Under the pieces are notes generated by a model. It saw only the letters and a program-made list of their open reading frames with translations. It did no database searches and was not told where the DNA came from. A DNA stretch of 64,000 bases from Carya illinoinensis (lineage: Eukaryota > Streptophyta > Magnoliopsida > Fagales > Juglandaceae). The stretch covers positions 29,822,385 to 29,886,384 of the forward strand of contig NC_056759.1 in NCBI RefSeq assembly GCF_018687715.1. The letters are read 5' to 3'. Each line of letters starts with the position of its first letter. Positions within the stretch are counted from its first letter, which is position 1. A program made the translations under genes and the position numbers. Shown piece by piece: positions 22,999 to 34,214 of the stretch.

Positions 22999-25773
22999 TT
23001 ATGTTCTATCAAGTCCCTCAATCAACATCGAATATGTATGAGAATGAACCTGGAAACCCTTTTTCTCCATGATTTCAAACAGCTCTGAGCACCTATTAAT
23101 CAGGCCCCTCTGAAGTAAACCATCAATAAGAAGTTTCCAAGCTACTTCATCATGATTATACCCACAGTTAAGCATATTAGAAAATACTGTTTCAGCCTTC
23201 TCCTTGTTTCCTTCCTCATAAAGCCCACAAACAAGCATCCTGTATGACTCTAAATGTGGTAAATGACCAAGCCCAACCATTGTATCCACCAATCCTACAG
23301 CTTTCCCAAATATTCCCAACACACAGCAACAATTAAGAATCGAGTTATAGATATCTTCAGCAGGAGACAATCCTCTTTCTCGCATATGATTAAATAATCG
23401 TTCTGCAACTTCTAAGCGCCTAACTTTGCAAAGTCCTTTAATGAGCTCAGCATAAGTGTTAACATTGGGCTCGCAACCCCGTTCAGCCATTTTCTCAAAG
23501 AGATCCAAAGCATTTTCAAATTCCATTATTTTCCAAACATCTGCAATATTGGTTAGTTTAGTGCTTGAGACCAAATCAGGTCCCACAGAATTGCTATTTT
23601 CTTTCATCTGCCGTTCATTTGAGAGATGCTTGATTAAATAGGAATAGGTATGATGTGATGGCTCACAACCGGCATCAAACATGCGCTTTAGAACATCGAG
23701 TGCACTATGGATTAATCCCAAATGTCCATATGCATCTAGTAGTAGTGTATATGTTAGTGAATCTGGGAATATTTTTTCTTCATTCATCTTGCCCATCACA
23801 TCCTCTGCTTCTTTCAATCTCCCTTGGTTGCAATACGCATGAATAAATGCAGTGTAAGTAAATACATCAGGCTGATATCCCGATGACACCATATGATTGA
23901 AAACCCTATAAGCATGATCAAAGTCACCTTCATTCAACATTTCTTCCATGAGAATTGTGTAAGTTACAACAGTGGGCTTCACCTCCATCTTTGCCATCTC
24001 ATCCACCAGCAACAATGCTTCCTTTATTTTTTTCTCTTTGCACAAACCATCTATCAAGACATTATAAGTGGCTGAGTTTGGCAAACAGTTCTCAGCACGC
24101 ATTCTATTGAGTAGAGATTGAGCATCATCTATTCTCCCAACCTTGTAGTAACCATCAATCAAAGCAGTATATATCACTTCATTTGGCTTTATTTTCTTCT
24201 CCTCAGAGGAGTCAAAGAGGGCACGTGCTTCTTCTACCCTCCCTCTTTTACAAAGAGTGTCTATGAAAACACTGTAAGTCCACTCATCAGGAACTAAACC
24301 ATTTTCAATCATCAAACTAAGCAACCTATACGCAGTATCTAATTGACCTGCACTACACTGCCCATGGATTAAGGAGTTATATGTTATCAGATTTGGTGAA
24401 AGCTTAAGCTCTATCATCCTATGAAGCAATGCCATTGCCTTATGCACATTTTTCTTCTTACAAAACCCATATATCAACTCATTATATGTGCGAGCATTTG
24501 GACTACACTTACTTGACTCCATCAAACCCAAAATTTCTAATGCATCTTGAGTCATTCCCTCCTTGCAATAACCATCAATCAAAGCATTGTATGTGACCAC
24601 AGATGGAACCAACCGTTTCTCCAACATCCCATTTAACATTTTTCTTGCTTCATCAAGCCTATGTTCCTTACACATGCTATCAATTAGAACAGTATAAGTA
24701 TGAACATTCGGCTCACAACCTCTCTCCGTCATCTCCTCAAAAAACTTCAAGGCTTCTACTTTCCTACCCAAACTACATAATGCACATATGATAACTGTGT
24801 AAGTCCGAACAGTTGGGCGACAATTATCCTCACCCATTTGGAAAAACAACTTAAGAGCCTCATCAACACGTGCAGCTTCACAAAGTCCGTGGATCATATT
24901 AGTGTATGAAACCTCATTTCTCTTACAACCCTTTTGCGGCATAAGCTTAAATACACTATAAGCACTGTCTACATCCTTATTCCTACAATGCCCCAATATC
25001 AACGAAGTGTATGTAAAAGTATCTGGACTCAACCCCGCTTGCACTATCTTGTTCACGTACAACCCAGCCTCAGCCACATTCCCTAACTTACAATGCCCAT
25101 TAACCATTGTATTGAAAGTAAATATATTTGGAGATATCAAATCCTCCAACATCTCTAAATACACACGCTTCATTTCCTCGATCATGAGGAACTTAGCCAA
25201 CGAAATTAACAGCATATTATAGCTCTTCAGGGTAAGCTTAAATTGAAAATCACCTTTTTCTCGATTCATTATCCGCAGGACGTCCAACACAAAATAAGCA
25301 TCATCGACCGATTGGCAGGATTTGATCATGGAAATCCGAATCTTCTCGGCGGGACCGAGAAAACCGTAACGCAAGAGAATGTTCAGAAGGGAAGAATGGG
25401 AGTGAACATTGTGATTGAAGCCGGGCTTCTTCTGGGCAATCCAATGGAAGAACCCGAGGGCGGTATGGGGATCGAGGTCGAGGGAGAAGAGGGAGGATAC
25501 ATGGAAGGGGGATATGGAAGGGATAAGTTTCTTGAGGGAGGGGTGTTTCTGCCAATTGGGGCGAGAGAGGATGGAGTAGAGCAGAGATGGGAGATCGTGT
25601 GGGTCGTGGAGGTGGTCGAGGGGAAGAGAGGCGACGGCAGAGAAGGAATTGAGGATAAAGAGGAGAGTCTCTGGTTGGGGGTTGATAATGGCCGTCGGAT
25701 CTCTCATCTTTGGGCACCGGTAGGTGGTGAGGAACCCATTCATGAATATTCCAAGGGTTGATTGCCGATGCAT
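22999..25773 (-). CDS. P-class pentatricopeptide repeat protein, At5g65560-like
   Basis: Intact intron-less ORF. The frame is open from 25815, but the first ATG is at 25773 (MHRQSTLGIF), giving about 924 residues; another in-frame ATG upstream is followed directly by a stop. Residues about 1-200 hold a Ser/Leu-rich N-terminus, plausible as an organelle-targeting peptide, and a helical spacer. About 20 consecutive 35-residue PPR motifs run to the C-terminus, e.g. those opening VHTYTVLIDSMCKE, VVTYNALIDGYCKEG and SATYNVLIDGLCKEK. The 16th repeat is stretched by about 29 extra residues (KENSNSVG...), and a partial motif ends the protein (HTYSMLIEGL). There is no E, E+ or DYW tail, so it is P-class. 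That class binds specific organellar RNAs and stabilises, processes or helps translate them. Overall architecture and length fit the Arabidopsis At5g65560 group, whose members are predicted mitochondrial; the exact target is unknown. No frameshift or stop is present, in contrast to every transposon ORF around it. Confidence 0.95.
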   Translation of the reverse strand: MHRQSTLGIFMNGFLTTYRCPKMRDPTAIINPQPETLLFILNSFSAVASLPLDHLHDPHDLPSLLYSILSRPNWQKHPSLKKLIPSISPFHVSSLFSLDLDPHTALGFFHWIAQKKPGFNHNVHSHSSLLNILLRYGFLGPAEKIRISMIKSCQSVDDAYFVLDVLRIMNREKGDFQFKLTLKSYNMLLISLAKFLMIEEMKRVYLEMLEDLISPNIFTFNTMVNGHCKLGNVAEAGLYVNKIVQAGLSPDTFTYTSLILGHCRNKDVDSAYSVFKLMPQKGCKRNEVSYTNMIHGLCEAARVDEALKLFFQMGEDNCRPTVRTYTVIICALCSLGRKVEALKFFEEMTERGCEPNVHTYTVLIDSMCKEHRLDEARKMLNGMLEKRLVPSVVTYNALIDGYCKEGMTQDALEILGLMESSKCSPNARTYNELIYGFCKKKNVHKAMALLHRMIELKLSPNLITYNSLIHGQCSAGQLDTAYRLLSLMIENGLVPDEWTYSVFIDTLCKRGRVEEARALFDSSEEKKIKPNEVIYTALIDGYYKVGRIDDAQSLLNRMRAENCLPNSATYNVLIDGLCKEKKIKEALLLVDEMAKMEVKPTVVTYTILMEEMLNEGDFDHAYRVFNHMVSSGYQPDVFTYTAFIHAYCNQGRLKEAEDVMGKMNEEKIFPDSLTYTLLLDAYGHLGLIHSALDVLKRMFDAGCEPSHHTYSYLIKHLSNERQMKENSNSVGPDLVSSTKLTNIADVWKIMEFENALDLFEKMAERGCEPNVNTYAELIKGLCKVRRLEVAERLFNHMRERGLSPAEDIYNSILNCCCVLGIFGKAVGLVDTMVGLGHLPHLESYRMLVCGLYEEGNKEKAETVFSNMLNCGYNHDEVAWKLLIDGLLQRGLINRCSELFEIMEKKGFQVHSHTYSMLIEGLDRT

Positions 25774-26600
25774 CGAGAGGTAACTGAGACTGAGGCTGAG
25801 AGGAGATAGAAGCAAGAACTAGAGAACCATGCCAGCCCCGTCTCGCTTCCCAGTTCACGTCCAAAACGAAGGCCCGGTGTATCTTTCAAAGCATTTCGAA
25901 GGTCTCAACATCTTTAAATATAAATATTTTTTAATTTTTTAATTTTAAATTTTTTATTCAATCGTTATAATATTATCAAACTTTTAAATAAAATATAAAA
26001 ATAATTCAATTTTTTTAAATTAAAAAAATAACAATAATAAATTATATTTTAACCATTTTTTAATTTTTTAATTTTTTTATTTAACTTTTTCTCTTTTAAA
26101 AAAAAAATTCATAAAAATCTTAATTCAAATTATTTTATTATAATTCACAAATTATCTCATTACTATTTACATATTTATCTTCTCATCTTATCTCATTTAT
26201 ATAATCAAACAATACCTTAAATAAAAATAAAATAAAATGCAATTTTTTTAACTTAACGTCTTTCTTGTTACCCTCTTCCTTTGATTGCATCTTTGTGTCA
26301 TACGGTATTCAATAAATTAAAAACTTCTTTTATGTTACGGTGCTTATTAATTATTTAATGTCATATAAAAAAAAAGTTAATGTTATATAGAGTTTAGGAA
26401 TGCGTAGTTCTCGCTTACTCCTTTTAAAAATATACCGAAAGAATGATAAAATTAAAAAAAAAAAAAAAAAAAGAAGTTAGTTGACCTCTTTTCCTATAGA
26501 TTTATTTATTATTATTTTTAAATGAATCTCTCATTAATTATAAATTGATCAACTACAGAATTTGTTTAATAAGATATTTCCTAAAACAATTTCAGGACCC
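25774..26600. other. PPR 5' flank and AT-rich repeat
   Basis: 25774-25910 is the presumed 5' UTR and proximal promoter of the PPR gene. It is GC-richer and then falls abruptly into AT-rich DNA at 25910. 25920-26220 is a copy of the dispersed AT-rich repeat, ending with the 'tctcatcttatctcattta' motif. A poly(A) run of about 20 lies at 26453-26473. No gene recognised. Confidence 0.5.
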
Positions 26601-26619
26601 TCCTCAATCATTACATTTT

Positions 26620-27055
26620 TACTCTCATAGGAAAAACTCAATTGCTAGTTGATGAGCAACATTGTTACTAACCCGAGGTGTGAAAACCACCTTCCAATCA
26701 CTTCTACCTTTGAGTAATCTTCTATATCATCCACCACTTGCCCATATCTGAGCCAATTTTCTTTCTTATTGTTGACAGCCTTTACAACAACTTGAGCATC
26801 ACCCTCAAAGATCACATTTCAAAAATCAAGCTCTCGGCACAGTTGCATTGCTTTCCATAGGGCCAAGCATTTAGCCAACATAGGTTTAGATTGGAATTTT
26901 TTATGTGCACTGAGTGTAACCAGTATCTCACCTTCTCTATCTCGTATGATGATTCCAATTCCCATCTTTTTATTTTCTTCATCTAACGCAGCGTCCCAGT
27001 TAGTCTTGATGAAACTTGCTTCAGGAGCTCTCCACCTTTGAATAATACCAGGCAC
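26620..27055 (-). pseudogene. LINE RNase H (RVT_3) domain
   Basis: 27055-26819 reads IKTNWDAALDEENKKMGIGIIIRDREGEILVTLS, the first strands of the RNase H fold with its first Asp, then ALWKAMQLCRELDF. One stop at 26819 separates it from the continuing frame (VIFEGDAQVVVKAV, then VSNNVAHQLA near 26650), which completes the domain. It normally trims RNA from the RNA-DNA hybrid. Confidence 0.85.
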
Positions 27056-27161
27056 TTATTTGCTTTGGTTGATTTCCTGCTTTGAAATATTGGCATTCTT
27101 AAAATCGTGTAGCACAAAATCTGTTTTTGCAATTAGTCTTCTCGGATGAGTCATTTTGCCC

Positions 27162-27420
27162 TCAAAGACATTTATTCCTCCTCAACCATATGTTCCTCAT
27201 TACTATAGTAACCCAACATAAATCTACATTAGTTAATAGCTTTGTACATCTCTTCCACACTTCCATAAAATATGTTTCTTTTGCATTCCATTTTTGAACT
27301 AGACTAGCAGCATCTACCCACACATCGTTTGCTGCTATACAACTCGAAAGCAAGGGTGCAACAAATTCTTCATATTTCTGACATACCCTGCACAAAGGAC
27401 TAGCAGTAATGTGTTTCTAG
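27162..27420 (-). pseudogene. LINE zf-RVT domain
   Basis: Reads CRVCQKYEEFVAPLLSSC on the minus strand, a Cys-rich motif like the zinc-binding module between RT and RNase H, followed by WVTIVMRNIWLRRN. The usual NHLLFHC is degraded. Confidence 0.7.
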
Positions 27421-28549
27421 TATAGATTAAGATTGGTTGGCAGCACATTTCTACAAGCTTTCCAAAGGAAGCTTTTAATTATTCTAGGCACCTCCATTTT
27501 CCATAACCTCTTCCAACCATTTGTGTCTTCTCTTCACAGAAGTATCCCCTTGCCTCAGTTTCTTCATGGACAAAGCCACATAATATCCACTCCTCACTGT
27601 ATATGTTCCATCTGTTGTACAGCCCTAATATCTTTTATCAGCCCCTCCCATATTGCTAACAGGGATATTATTAATTTGTTCTGCTTCATCTTCCTTGAAT
27701 ATTTATGCAATTAAGTCTTCTTTCCAGCTATGATCTTAATTGTTAAGCAATTCCTGCTCACATGCCTTTGGACCTAATCTGTTAACTGGAGATTGCACAC
27801 AGAAAGTAGATGGTGATTGTAACCATTTTTCACCCCATATCATTATGCCCTATCCATTGCCCACCCTCCACCTTAAATCTTCTTTCAAAAGCTACAAAGC
27901 AGACCACAAACTCCTCCATATTAATGAAGGACCATTACCTAATTTTGCATCCAAAATAGATTTTTTCTTAAGTACTTTTCCTGAAAATTTTTTGCCACCA
28001 ATGATGAAGCATATTGCATCATTCTTCAACATTGTTTATCTAGTAAGGCAGTATTAAAGCACTCAATATCCCTAAACCCAATGCCTCCTTCAGCTTTTGA
28101 ACTTCCCATCCTCTCCCATCTCATCCAGTGTACTCTCCTTTCACCATCCTTAACTACCCCACCTGAATTTTTCTATTAAACTTGAAATTTCCTGACATAA
28201 AGTCTTTGGCAAATGAAATACATTCATAGTATTTAAAGGAATGGCCTATAATAGTGACTTAATAAGCACTTCCCTCCCATTTTGGGAAAGAAAGATATTT
28301 TTCCAACTTCTGATTTTTACCATATTCTATCTTTAATGCCCCTAAAACTTTTGAATCTTGATCTTCCCACCAAAGCAGGCAACCCTAAGTACTTCTCATA
28401 ACAACCAAATACCCCTTCACTTGCTACTCAATAATCATTCTCTTTTCATTTTCTCTGTTATTTGAGCTAAAGGAAAAAGAAGATTTTTGTTTATTAAGTG
28501 CATGACCCAACCCTTTCTCATACTTCTGCAGAATATTTTGGATCTTTAT

Positions 28550-29330
28550 TTACTCAGCTTCTTTTACTCTACAAAATAGTATACAGTCATCAGCAAACAT
28601 GAGCTGAGTAATGTTTGTACCCCCCCCCCCCCCCCCCCCAACAATCACTGGCACTCCCTTTATCTCCCCATTCTTCTCAGTTTCATTAATAATCAAACTT
28701 AAACTTTCAGTACATAGAATGAATAGGTAAGATGACAAGGGGTCATCTTGTCTCAGACCCCTTGTTGGATTGATTACTTCTCTGGGACTCCCATTCACAA
28801 GCATAGAGTAACTTACTGATCTTACACATTCCATGATCACCTTTATCCACTTCCCATTGAAACCTAGCTTTCCCATAACAATCTCTAAATATCCTCATTC
28901 CACCCTATCATATGCCTTGGACATATCTAACTTCAGTGCTAACCTGCCAACTTTGCCTTTCAAACGTGTCTTCATGGTATGAAGAACTTCATATACAATC
29001 ATTACATTGTTTGTAGTTAGCCTTCTAGTTATAAAGATGCTTTGATTACAAGAAATAATAAAAGGGAGTATATGCTTAAGTCTATTAGCCAATAATTTTG
29101 CAATAATTTGATATGAAACATTACAAAAACTAATAGGTCAAAAATCCCTAACTTTAACAGCATTCTTCACATTAGGAATTAAGGCAATGTAAGTATAATT
29201 TAAGGAAGAAAGTGTACCCCTTCATTCAAGAAGCTCATAACTGATTTACTGATTTCATCTCCCACCAAGCTCTAATGCTCCTGAAAGAAATAGTCACCAA
29301 ATCCATTTGGACCTGGTGACTTTAGTGGGC
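28550..29330 (-). pseudogene. LINE reverse transcriptase, with 20-base G run
   Basis: From 29330: KSPGPNGF motif, then (29092) FITRRLTTNNVMIVYEVLHTM and KLDMSKAYDRVE. After a frameshift near 28890 come MGKLGFNGKWI, SMLVNGSP, GLRQDDPLSSYLFIL (normally RQGDP) and LMFADDCILF with the catalytic Asp pair. Just upstream of FADD, 20 consecutive C on the plus strand (28620-28639) give a glycine run. 27421-28549 contains further degraded LINE sequence with no clear motif. Confidence 0.88.
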
Positions 29331-29899
29331 CCATTTGTTTGATTATTGTTTCAACCTCTGCTCTTGTAAATTCAAGCTCTAACTTTCTGTTCATTTCTTC
29401 TATGACTTTGGCCTCCACACCATGCAAGCAGTCATTAAAGGCCTCTGTTGATGGATTTGAGGATGAGTATATCTTTTCAAAATATTTTTTAAAAGCTTCT
29501 ACAATATCATTTTCCTTTGTCTGAACATTATCTTCCTCATCTTTGATTGTTTTTATAGTATTCTTCTTCTTCTTCCTCTATGTAGCACAAGCATGAAAGT
29601 ATCGGGTGTTTCCGTCTCATTCCTTGTACCAGTTTCTTTCTTCTTCCTGTTCTTTTTTATTTTTATTTTTATTTTTTATTTTTTATTGTTTCTTATTCTT
29701 CTTCTTCTTATCTTTGTTTCCAATTAAGATCTTCTTGTTCTAGTAGTATCCCCAACTTCTCTTACATTTCCTTTACCTCATGTATCACATATTTATCCTT
29801 CTTATCCTGTAGCTCTTTCAATTGTTTGGACAGATGTCTAATTTCTTTTCCTCTATCTTTATCCTTCTGTCTACTCCGACTTCCAAGTGCCTGTTCACA

Positions 29900-30480
29900 A
29901 TTCCTAAGAAGTCCTTGTACCTTCAAGATCTACCGAGGTGCCAATTATTTGGATAACTTGACCACGTTCCTCTTCCAAGTTCCATTTGACCTCATATCTG
30001 AACAGCTTCACACCATTTCTAGTTGCCTCCATCTTTTCACTAAACCATAGTAGAATATGTTTGTGATCAGAACTTCTAGCCACTAGTCCTTCTACCCCAT
30101 AATTCTTGAATAAACCTATCCAAACAGGGTCTGCTAGCCCTCTATCTAATCTTTCCTTCATGTAGGTAACATCCCCATGTTTGTTACTCTATGTAAATTT
30201 ATCCGCTTTACATCCCAAATCATGAATATGACAAACCTCTAGTGCCTCTCTAAACTTGACCATTTGAGATTCATTTCTAGTTCTTCTACCCTCATTTTCA
30301 TTATTAAAAAGAATTTCATTAAAATCTCCAATCACACACCATGTACTTTGAAGATCAAGTTTTAAAGCTTCCAACAGCCTCCATGCTTCTACTTTTCTTG
30401 CTACCTTTGGTTGCCCATAAAATCCTGTCAATAACCATTTTGGTCCAACTTTATAATCTATAATCCATGCACTGATGTGC
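29900..30480 (-). pseudogene. LINE endonuclease, distal part
   Basis: 30480-30189 reads RHISAWII, WLLTGFYGQP and WCVIGDFNEILFNNE, the VYGP-like and catalytic GDFN motifs of the endonuclease, continuing to HDLGCKADKFT. 30161-29904 carries the end of the domain (KERLDRGLADPVWI, then SSDHKHILLWF with the catalytic SDH). The upstream part of the same domain is at 34084-34200, beyond the solo LTR. Confidence 0.88.
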
Positions 30481-30485
30481 CTAAC
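30481..30485 (+). repeat. Target-site duplication, left
   Basis: 'ctaac', identical to 34079-34083. The two copies flank the 30486-34078 insertion. Confidence 0.88.
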
Positions 30486-33400
30486 TGTAATAACTCACTC
30501 ATTCTTTTTTTTTTTTTTATAATTACGAGCTTTGTTTTACGTGCCGAGCCTCGATGGCGTGTTTTAAAAGATACCAAGAAGATTTTAAACCAAGTTTGAT
30601 ATTTTAAAGCTTACGAATATTTTGAAAATATTTATATGTGATATTTCCAGTATTATTGGATTAAACTTGTTTTTAAAGAACACAATTATAATATTTTTGA
30701 AGAGCTCCAAAAATATTATAATTGTGAAAAATTATTTAAATTAAAATATTTTAGTCATTTAAAATATTACGAGATTTAAATTTATGTTGAAAACTATAAA
30801 TTAATTTTATTCTCTTTACGCAACTAACGAGACTTCATCATTTTAATTAATGATTACGCATTAATTAAAATGATAATCATTAATTAAAATGATGAAGTAT
30901 TTTAATTTAAATAAAATGCTTACGAATTTTCAAGTCAGTATTTAAATTCACCATTAGATTGTTTTGTATATCGCAAAACGAAGGACCTGGATTAAATACC
31001 CAAGCCTCTCTTTTTTTCTCGTAACTTTTTCTCTTTCCCTTCTCTCTCCTCTCTCTCTCTCCCAGCCCGATGTGCCTCCTTTCTCTCTCGTAACTTTTTC
31101 TCTTTCCCTTCTCTCTCCTCTCTCGCTAGAGCCACCACATGCCGCCCAACTTAACCTTCACCACTGGCAAGTCCATCCCCACCGGCAACCCACTCTCTCT
31201 CCTCCTCCCTCCAACCGAATGGGTATGAAAACCCATTTATCTCCTCCTAGTGCCGTCGTATGCGGCCAGCTTGGCCTCCAACCACCACCAACGGCATCCC
31301 CACTCCATGGGCTTCCTTTACATGGTCTTCTTTCCCCCTACCTCCATCTCTCTCCCATGGGTCACTACACACACATACACATGCACGGCTTCTCCATTGT
31401 GCATGGCTACCCACGCCACCTTAGCACCATCACCACCATGATCCCCTGACCACCACGACCCCCTAGCTATTTTCATGTCCAACCAAAGTCCCTACAGCTC
31501 TCACTCTCCCCTATTCTCTCATGCATGGTTTGCACTACTCACAGCCAGATCCGCCGCCGTGAGCCATCGTCCAACCATCACATTACCACCACAGCTCCCT
31601 CAAGCTCTTTCATGCCTAGCCATGACGTCTAGCCCCTCCCTTGCCTCACACACACCTTCACCTCTCTCGGGTGCACTATTCACGACGAGATTCATTGTGC
31701 TCAGCCACCCAGACTACCATGAGGCCACCTTAAGCCTTTCCAAAACCACGCCTACCTATTCCTAAGCCCAAGCCACCACCTTATGTGGTGGACAACCACC
31801 ATGCAAGGTGGATAGGCACTGTACGCGGTAACTACCACGTACAACTCCTCCAACGTATTTGATAGTGATGGGTAGTGGGTGAGGCACGGGTTATCCCATC
31901 GATGGTATAACCCTCTATCCCTCGTTATTTATATTAATATTAGTTGGTTGGTTGGACTGTAGACTATGTTGCTAGTAATATTGTGGAGTTCACTACATAG
32001 TTGTGAAGTGAAGTGTGGCTATGTAATGAAGTGTTGGGCATAACTGTGTAGTGTTATGGACTGTGCTATGAGTATGGGCATGAGGTGTATGCCGTAGTTG
32101 TGATGTGGCATGGTGTGGTGTGTGAAGGTACATGTGGAGAGTACTCCATGTAGTACAGCGACACACCATGTGGCGTGCATCATAGTGATGCGTGGCATAG
32201 TGTGAGTGGAAGAGAGTACACGTGGCGTGTGCTTTGTGTTGTGTAGCGATGCACCATATGACATGTCATGAAGAAAGAAATGGTTGCGTAGCCGAGGAGC
32301 GTAGAATGTGTTGTGTAGCGTCGGAAACTATGTAACAGTGTGAGGTGACAGGTGTCACTTTGTGATTGACTTATGACTGAGAGTATGTGTGAAGTGGTGA
32401 AAAAGTGTAAGAGTAGTGTAGTAGAAGCATGATAGGAGTTGTGATGTGACTCAGAATTTGTCTCGAGCTACGTGACGTGATAGAAGTGTATTTGTGGATG
32501 CAGTCCTCTTGTTAAGTGTCGGGATGAACTTATATAGGGCCAAGAAGTAAGAAGAGTCCAATCGACTGGATCTGAACAAGTTGGTATTGAACTATGGTGT
32601 TTATTTATATAAGCAAGCTACCAATGGACTATGTGTACTCTGAAGGTTTTATCATAGTAAATGGCAAGTAAGAGCTCAGGAATGGACGGAGAGTGTTCCA
32701 AGTGAAGCATAGTTCTATTTCTAATATAGTTGCTTATGCATTAGATAGAGAATGACGTAAGGTTATGTGTATGCATGTAGGTTGCCATCTGACACGCACA
32801 CGAATGGATGGTATGGAATGATTATGGCATGAAGTCTAGGAAAGTATTGCGTTCATACTCTTTTAGAGTTTTCTAAAAGATAAGAAAACGAAAATGAAAA
32901 ACTTTTCTTTAAGATTCTTTATGAACTGATGTGAAACACTGCTTTAAGAAAGAAAGGTAAGTATAAGTTTTCAAGTATACATATTTAATGGCCCTCCTTG
33001 GCAGTCCCTTTTCACGCACCCAAAGTACGTAAGTGTATGCATGTGGATGGATGCTATACGTGGTATGTATTGTATGTATTTTTACGAAATGAAATGAGAG
33101 GCTTTGGCTCAAAGAAACTGTTTTAAAATTCCCCATGCTTTTAAAATGACTTTTATGAATGAAATGACTGAATGACTGTAAGAACTGTAAGAACTAAAAG
33201 AAAGGAATGAAAGAACTGTAAAGGACTAAATGGACTGTAAAGGAATGAAATGACTAAAATGAATGAATGGACTGAATGCTTAATGTATGAAAATACGTAA
33301 TGACCATATGAACAAAATGAAAAGGTACCGAAGGACTGGATTGGGCAGATTGCAATACTGGGTAAGTAGTACTAGTAGTGCACCCAGTGCTACACCTTGA

Positions 33401-34078
33401 TTGAATGGATTCCCAACCTGTGGCCATGGACAAAATTAGGTCCAAAAGAGCACTAAACCCAACACACGGGGCGCAACAGTGTGCAACAACCAATGAAAGT
33501 GATAAGAAAGAATGTGTGCATGTTAAGAAAGAATGTATATATGTATGAAAAGATGTATGTACGAAAAGATTCTTTAAGAAATGAAGGCAGCGAGACGTGG
33601 GGAATTATTTTATGAAAGAAAACATTTTCTAAAGAAAAACCCCACCTCGCAACGTTTTAAAACGAATTGAATGTCTATGCATGATATATATGATATGTAT
33701 AGAGTGATGAATGCATGACTGAAAACATATGTTATTATATGTTAACTATATGAAGTAATGATTATAAGTCATTGACTCATTTTAGTTTTTATGTGTGCCT
33801 TTCTAGGGACAAGATGAGCATGACATGTCAAGACGGGCACAGCCTAAGGGGAAGAGCACGAAAGTCTAGGCATGATATTTTGTATGAGAGACTTCAATTA
33901 TGAAATATAATATTTTTTGTTGTAACCTTTTAAATTAATAAACAAGTTTTATTTATAAACATGGAGTCTTTTGTATCCTGGCATGAAAGGAAAAGAAAAT
34001 TTCAAAAAAGAATCATAATTCCCGTCTATTTTCTTAAAATCATTTCCTAAAGGACCCACCACAAGGACATGCGTTACA
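30486..34078 (+). mobile_element. 3593-bp solo-LTR-like insertion
   Basis: Begins TGTAATAAC and ends GCGTTACA (5-bp terminal inverted repeat TGTAA/TTACA). It is flanked by the 5-bp duplication ctaac and cuts the LINE endonuclease frame cleanly: removing it restores the reading between NYSV and RHISAW. No PBS, PPT, internal LTR pair, or gag or pol motif is visible inside. A large solo LTR, probably of a Gypsy-type element, is therefore the best explanation. 'gattaaataccc' near 30990 could be its TATA box. ORFs inside (30964-31449, 31475-31765) are proline-rich by composition only. Other parts hold imperfect 'tgtggcatg' and 'actgtaagaa' repeats. Confidence 0.85.
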
Positions 34079-34083
34079 CTAAC
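34079..34083 (+). repeat. Target-site duplication, right
   Basis: 'ctaac', pair of 30481-30485. Confidence 0.88.
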
Positions 34084-34214
34084 CGAGTAATTAACAATAT
34101 CAACCTTACAATCATTTCTCCACAATAAAGATCAACCCCCACTTCTCCCATTGGCATCCACAACAAAACACCCCTCATATCCCAATCTTTTGAACATTTG
34201 ACATTTGCCATTGT
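34084..34214 (-). pseudogene. LINE endonuclease, proximal part
   Basis: The minus strand reads GYEGCFVVDANGRSGGL then SLLWRNDCKVDIVNYS, with a one-base shift between them. This is the segment of LINE endonuclease that precedes the piece at 30480. The very start with the catalytic ETK motif is lost at about 34210. Confidence 0.8.

Noticed and set aside
25301..25864. Long minus-strand ORF (187 codons) and plus-strand ORF (172 codons) overlapping the PPR N-terminus
   Set aside because: Shadow frames of the GC-rich start of the PPR gene, with no family motif.
30964..31765. Two plus-strand ORFs of 161 and 96 codons in the 3.6-kb insertion
   Set aside because: Pro/Ser/Leu-rich by base composition, no motif; they lie in an LTR-like sequence.
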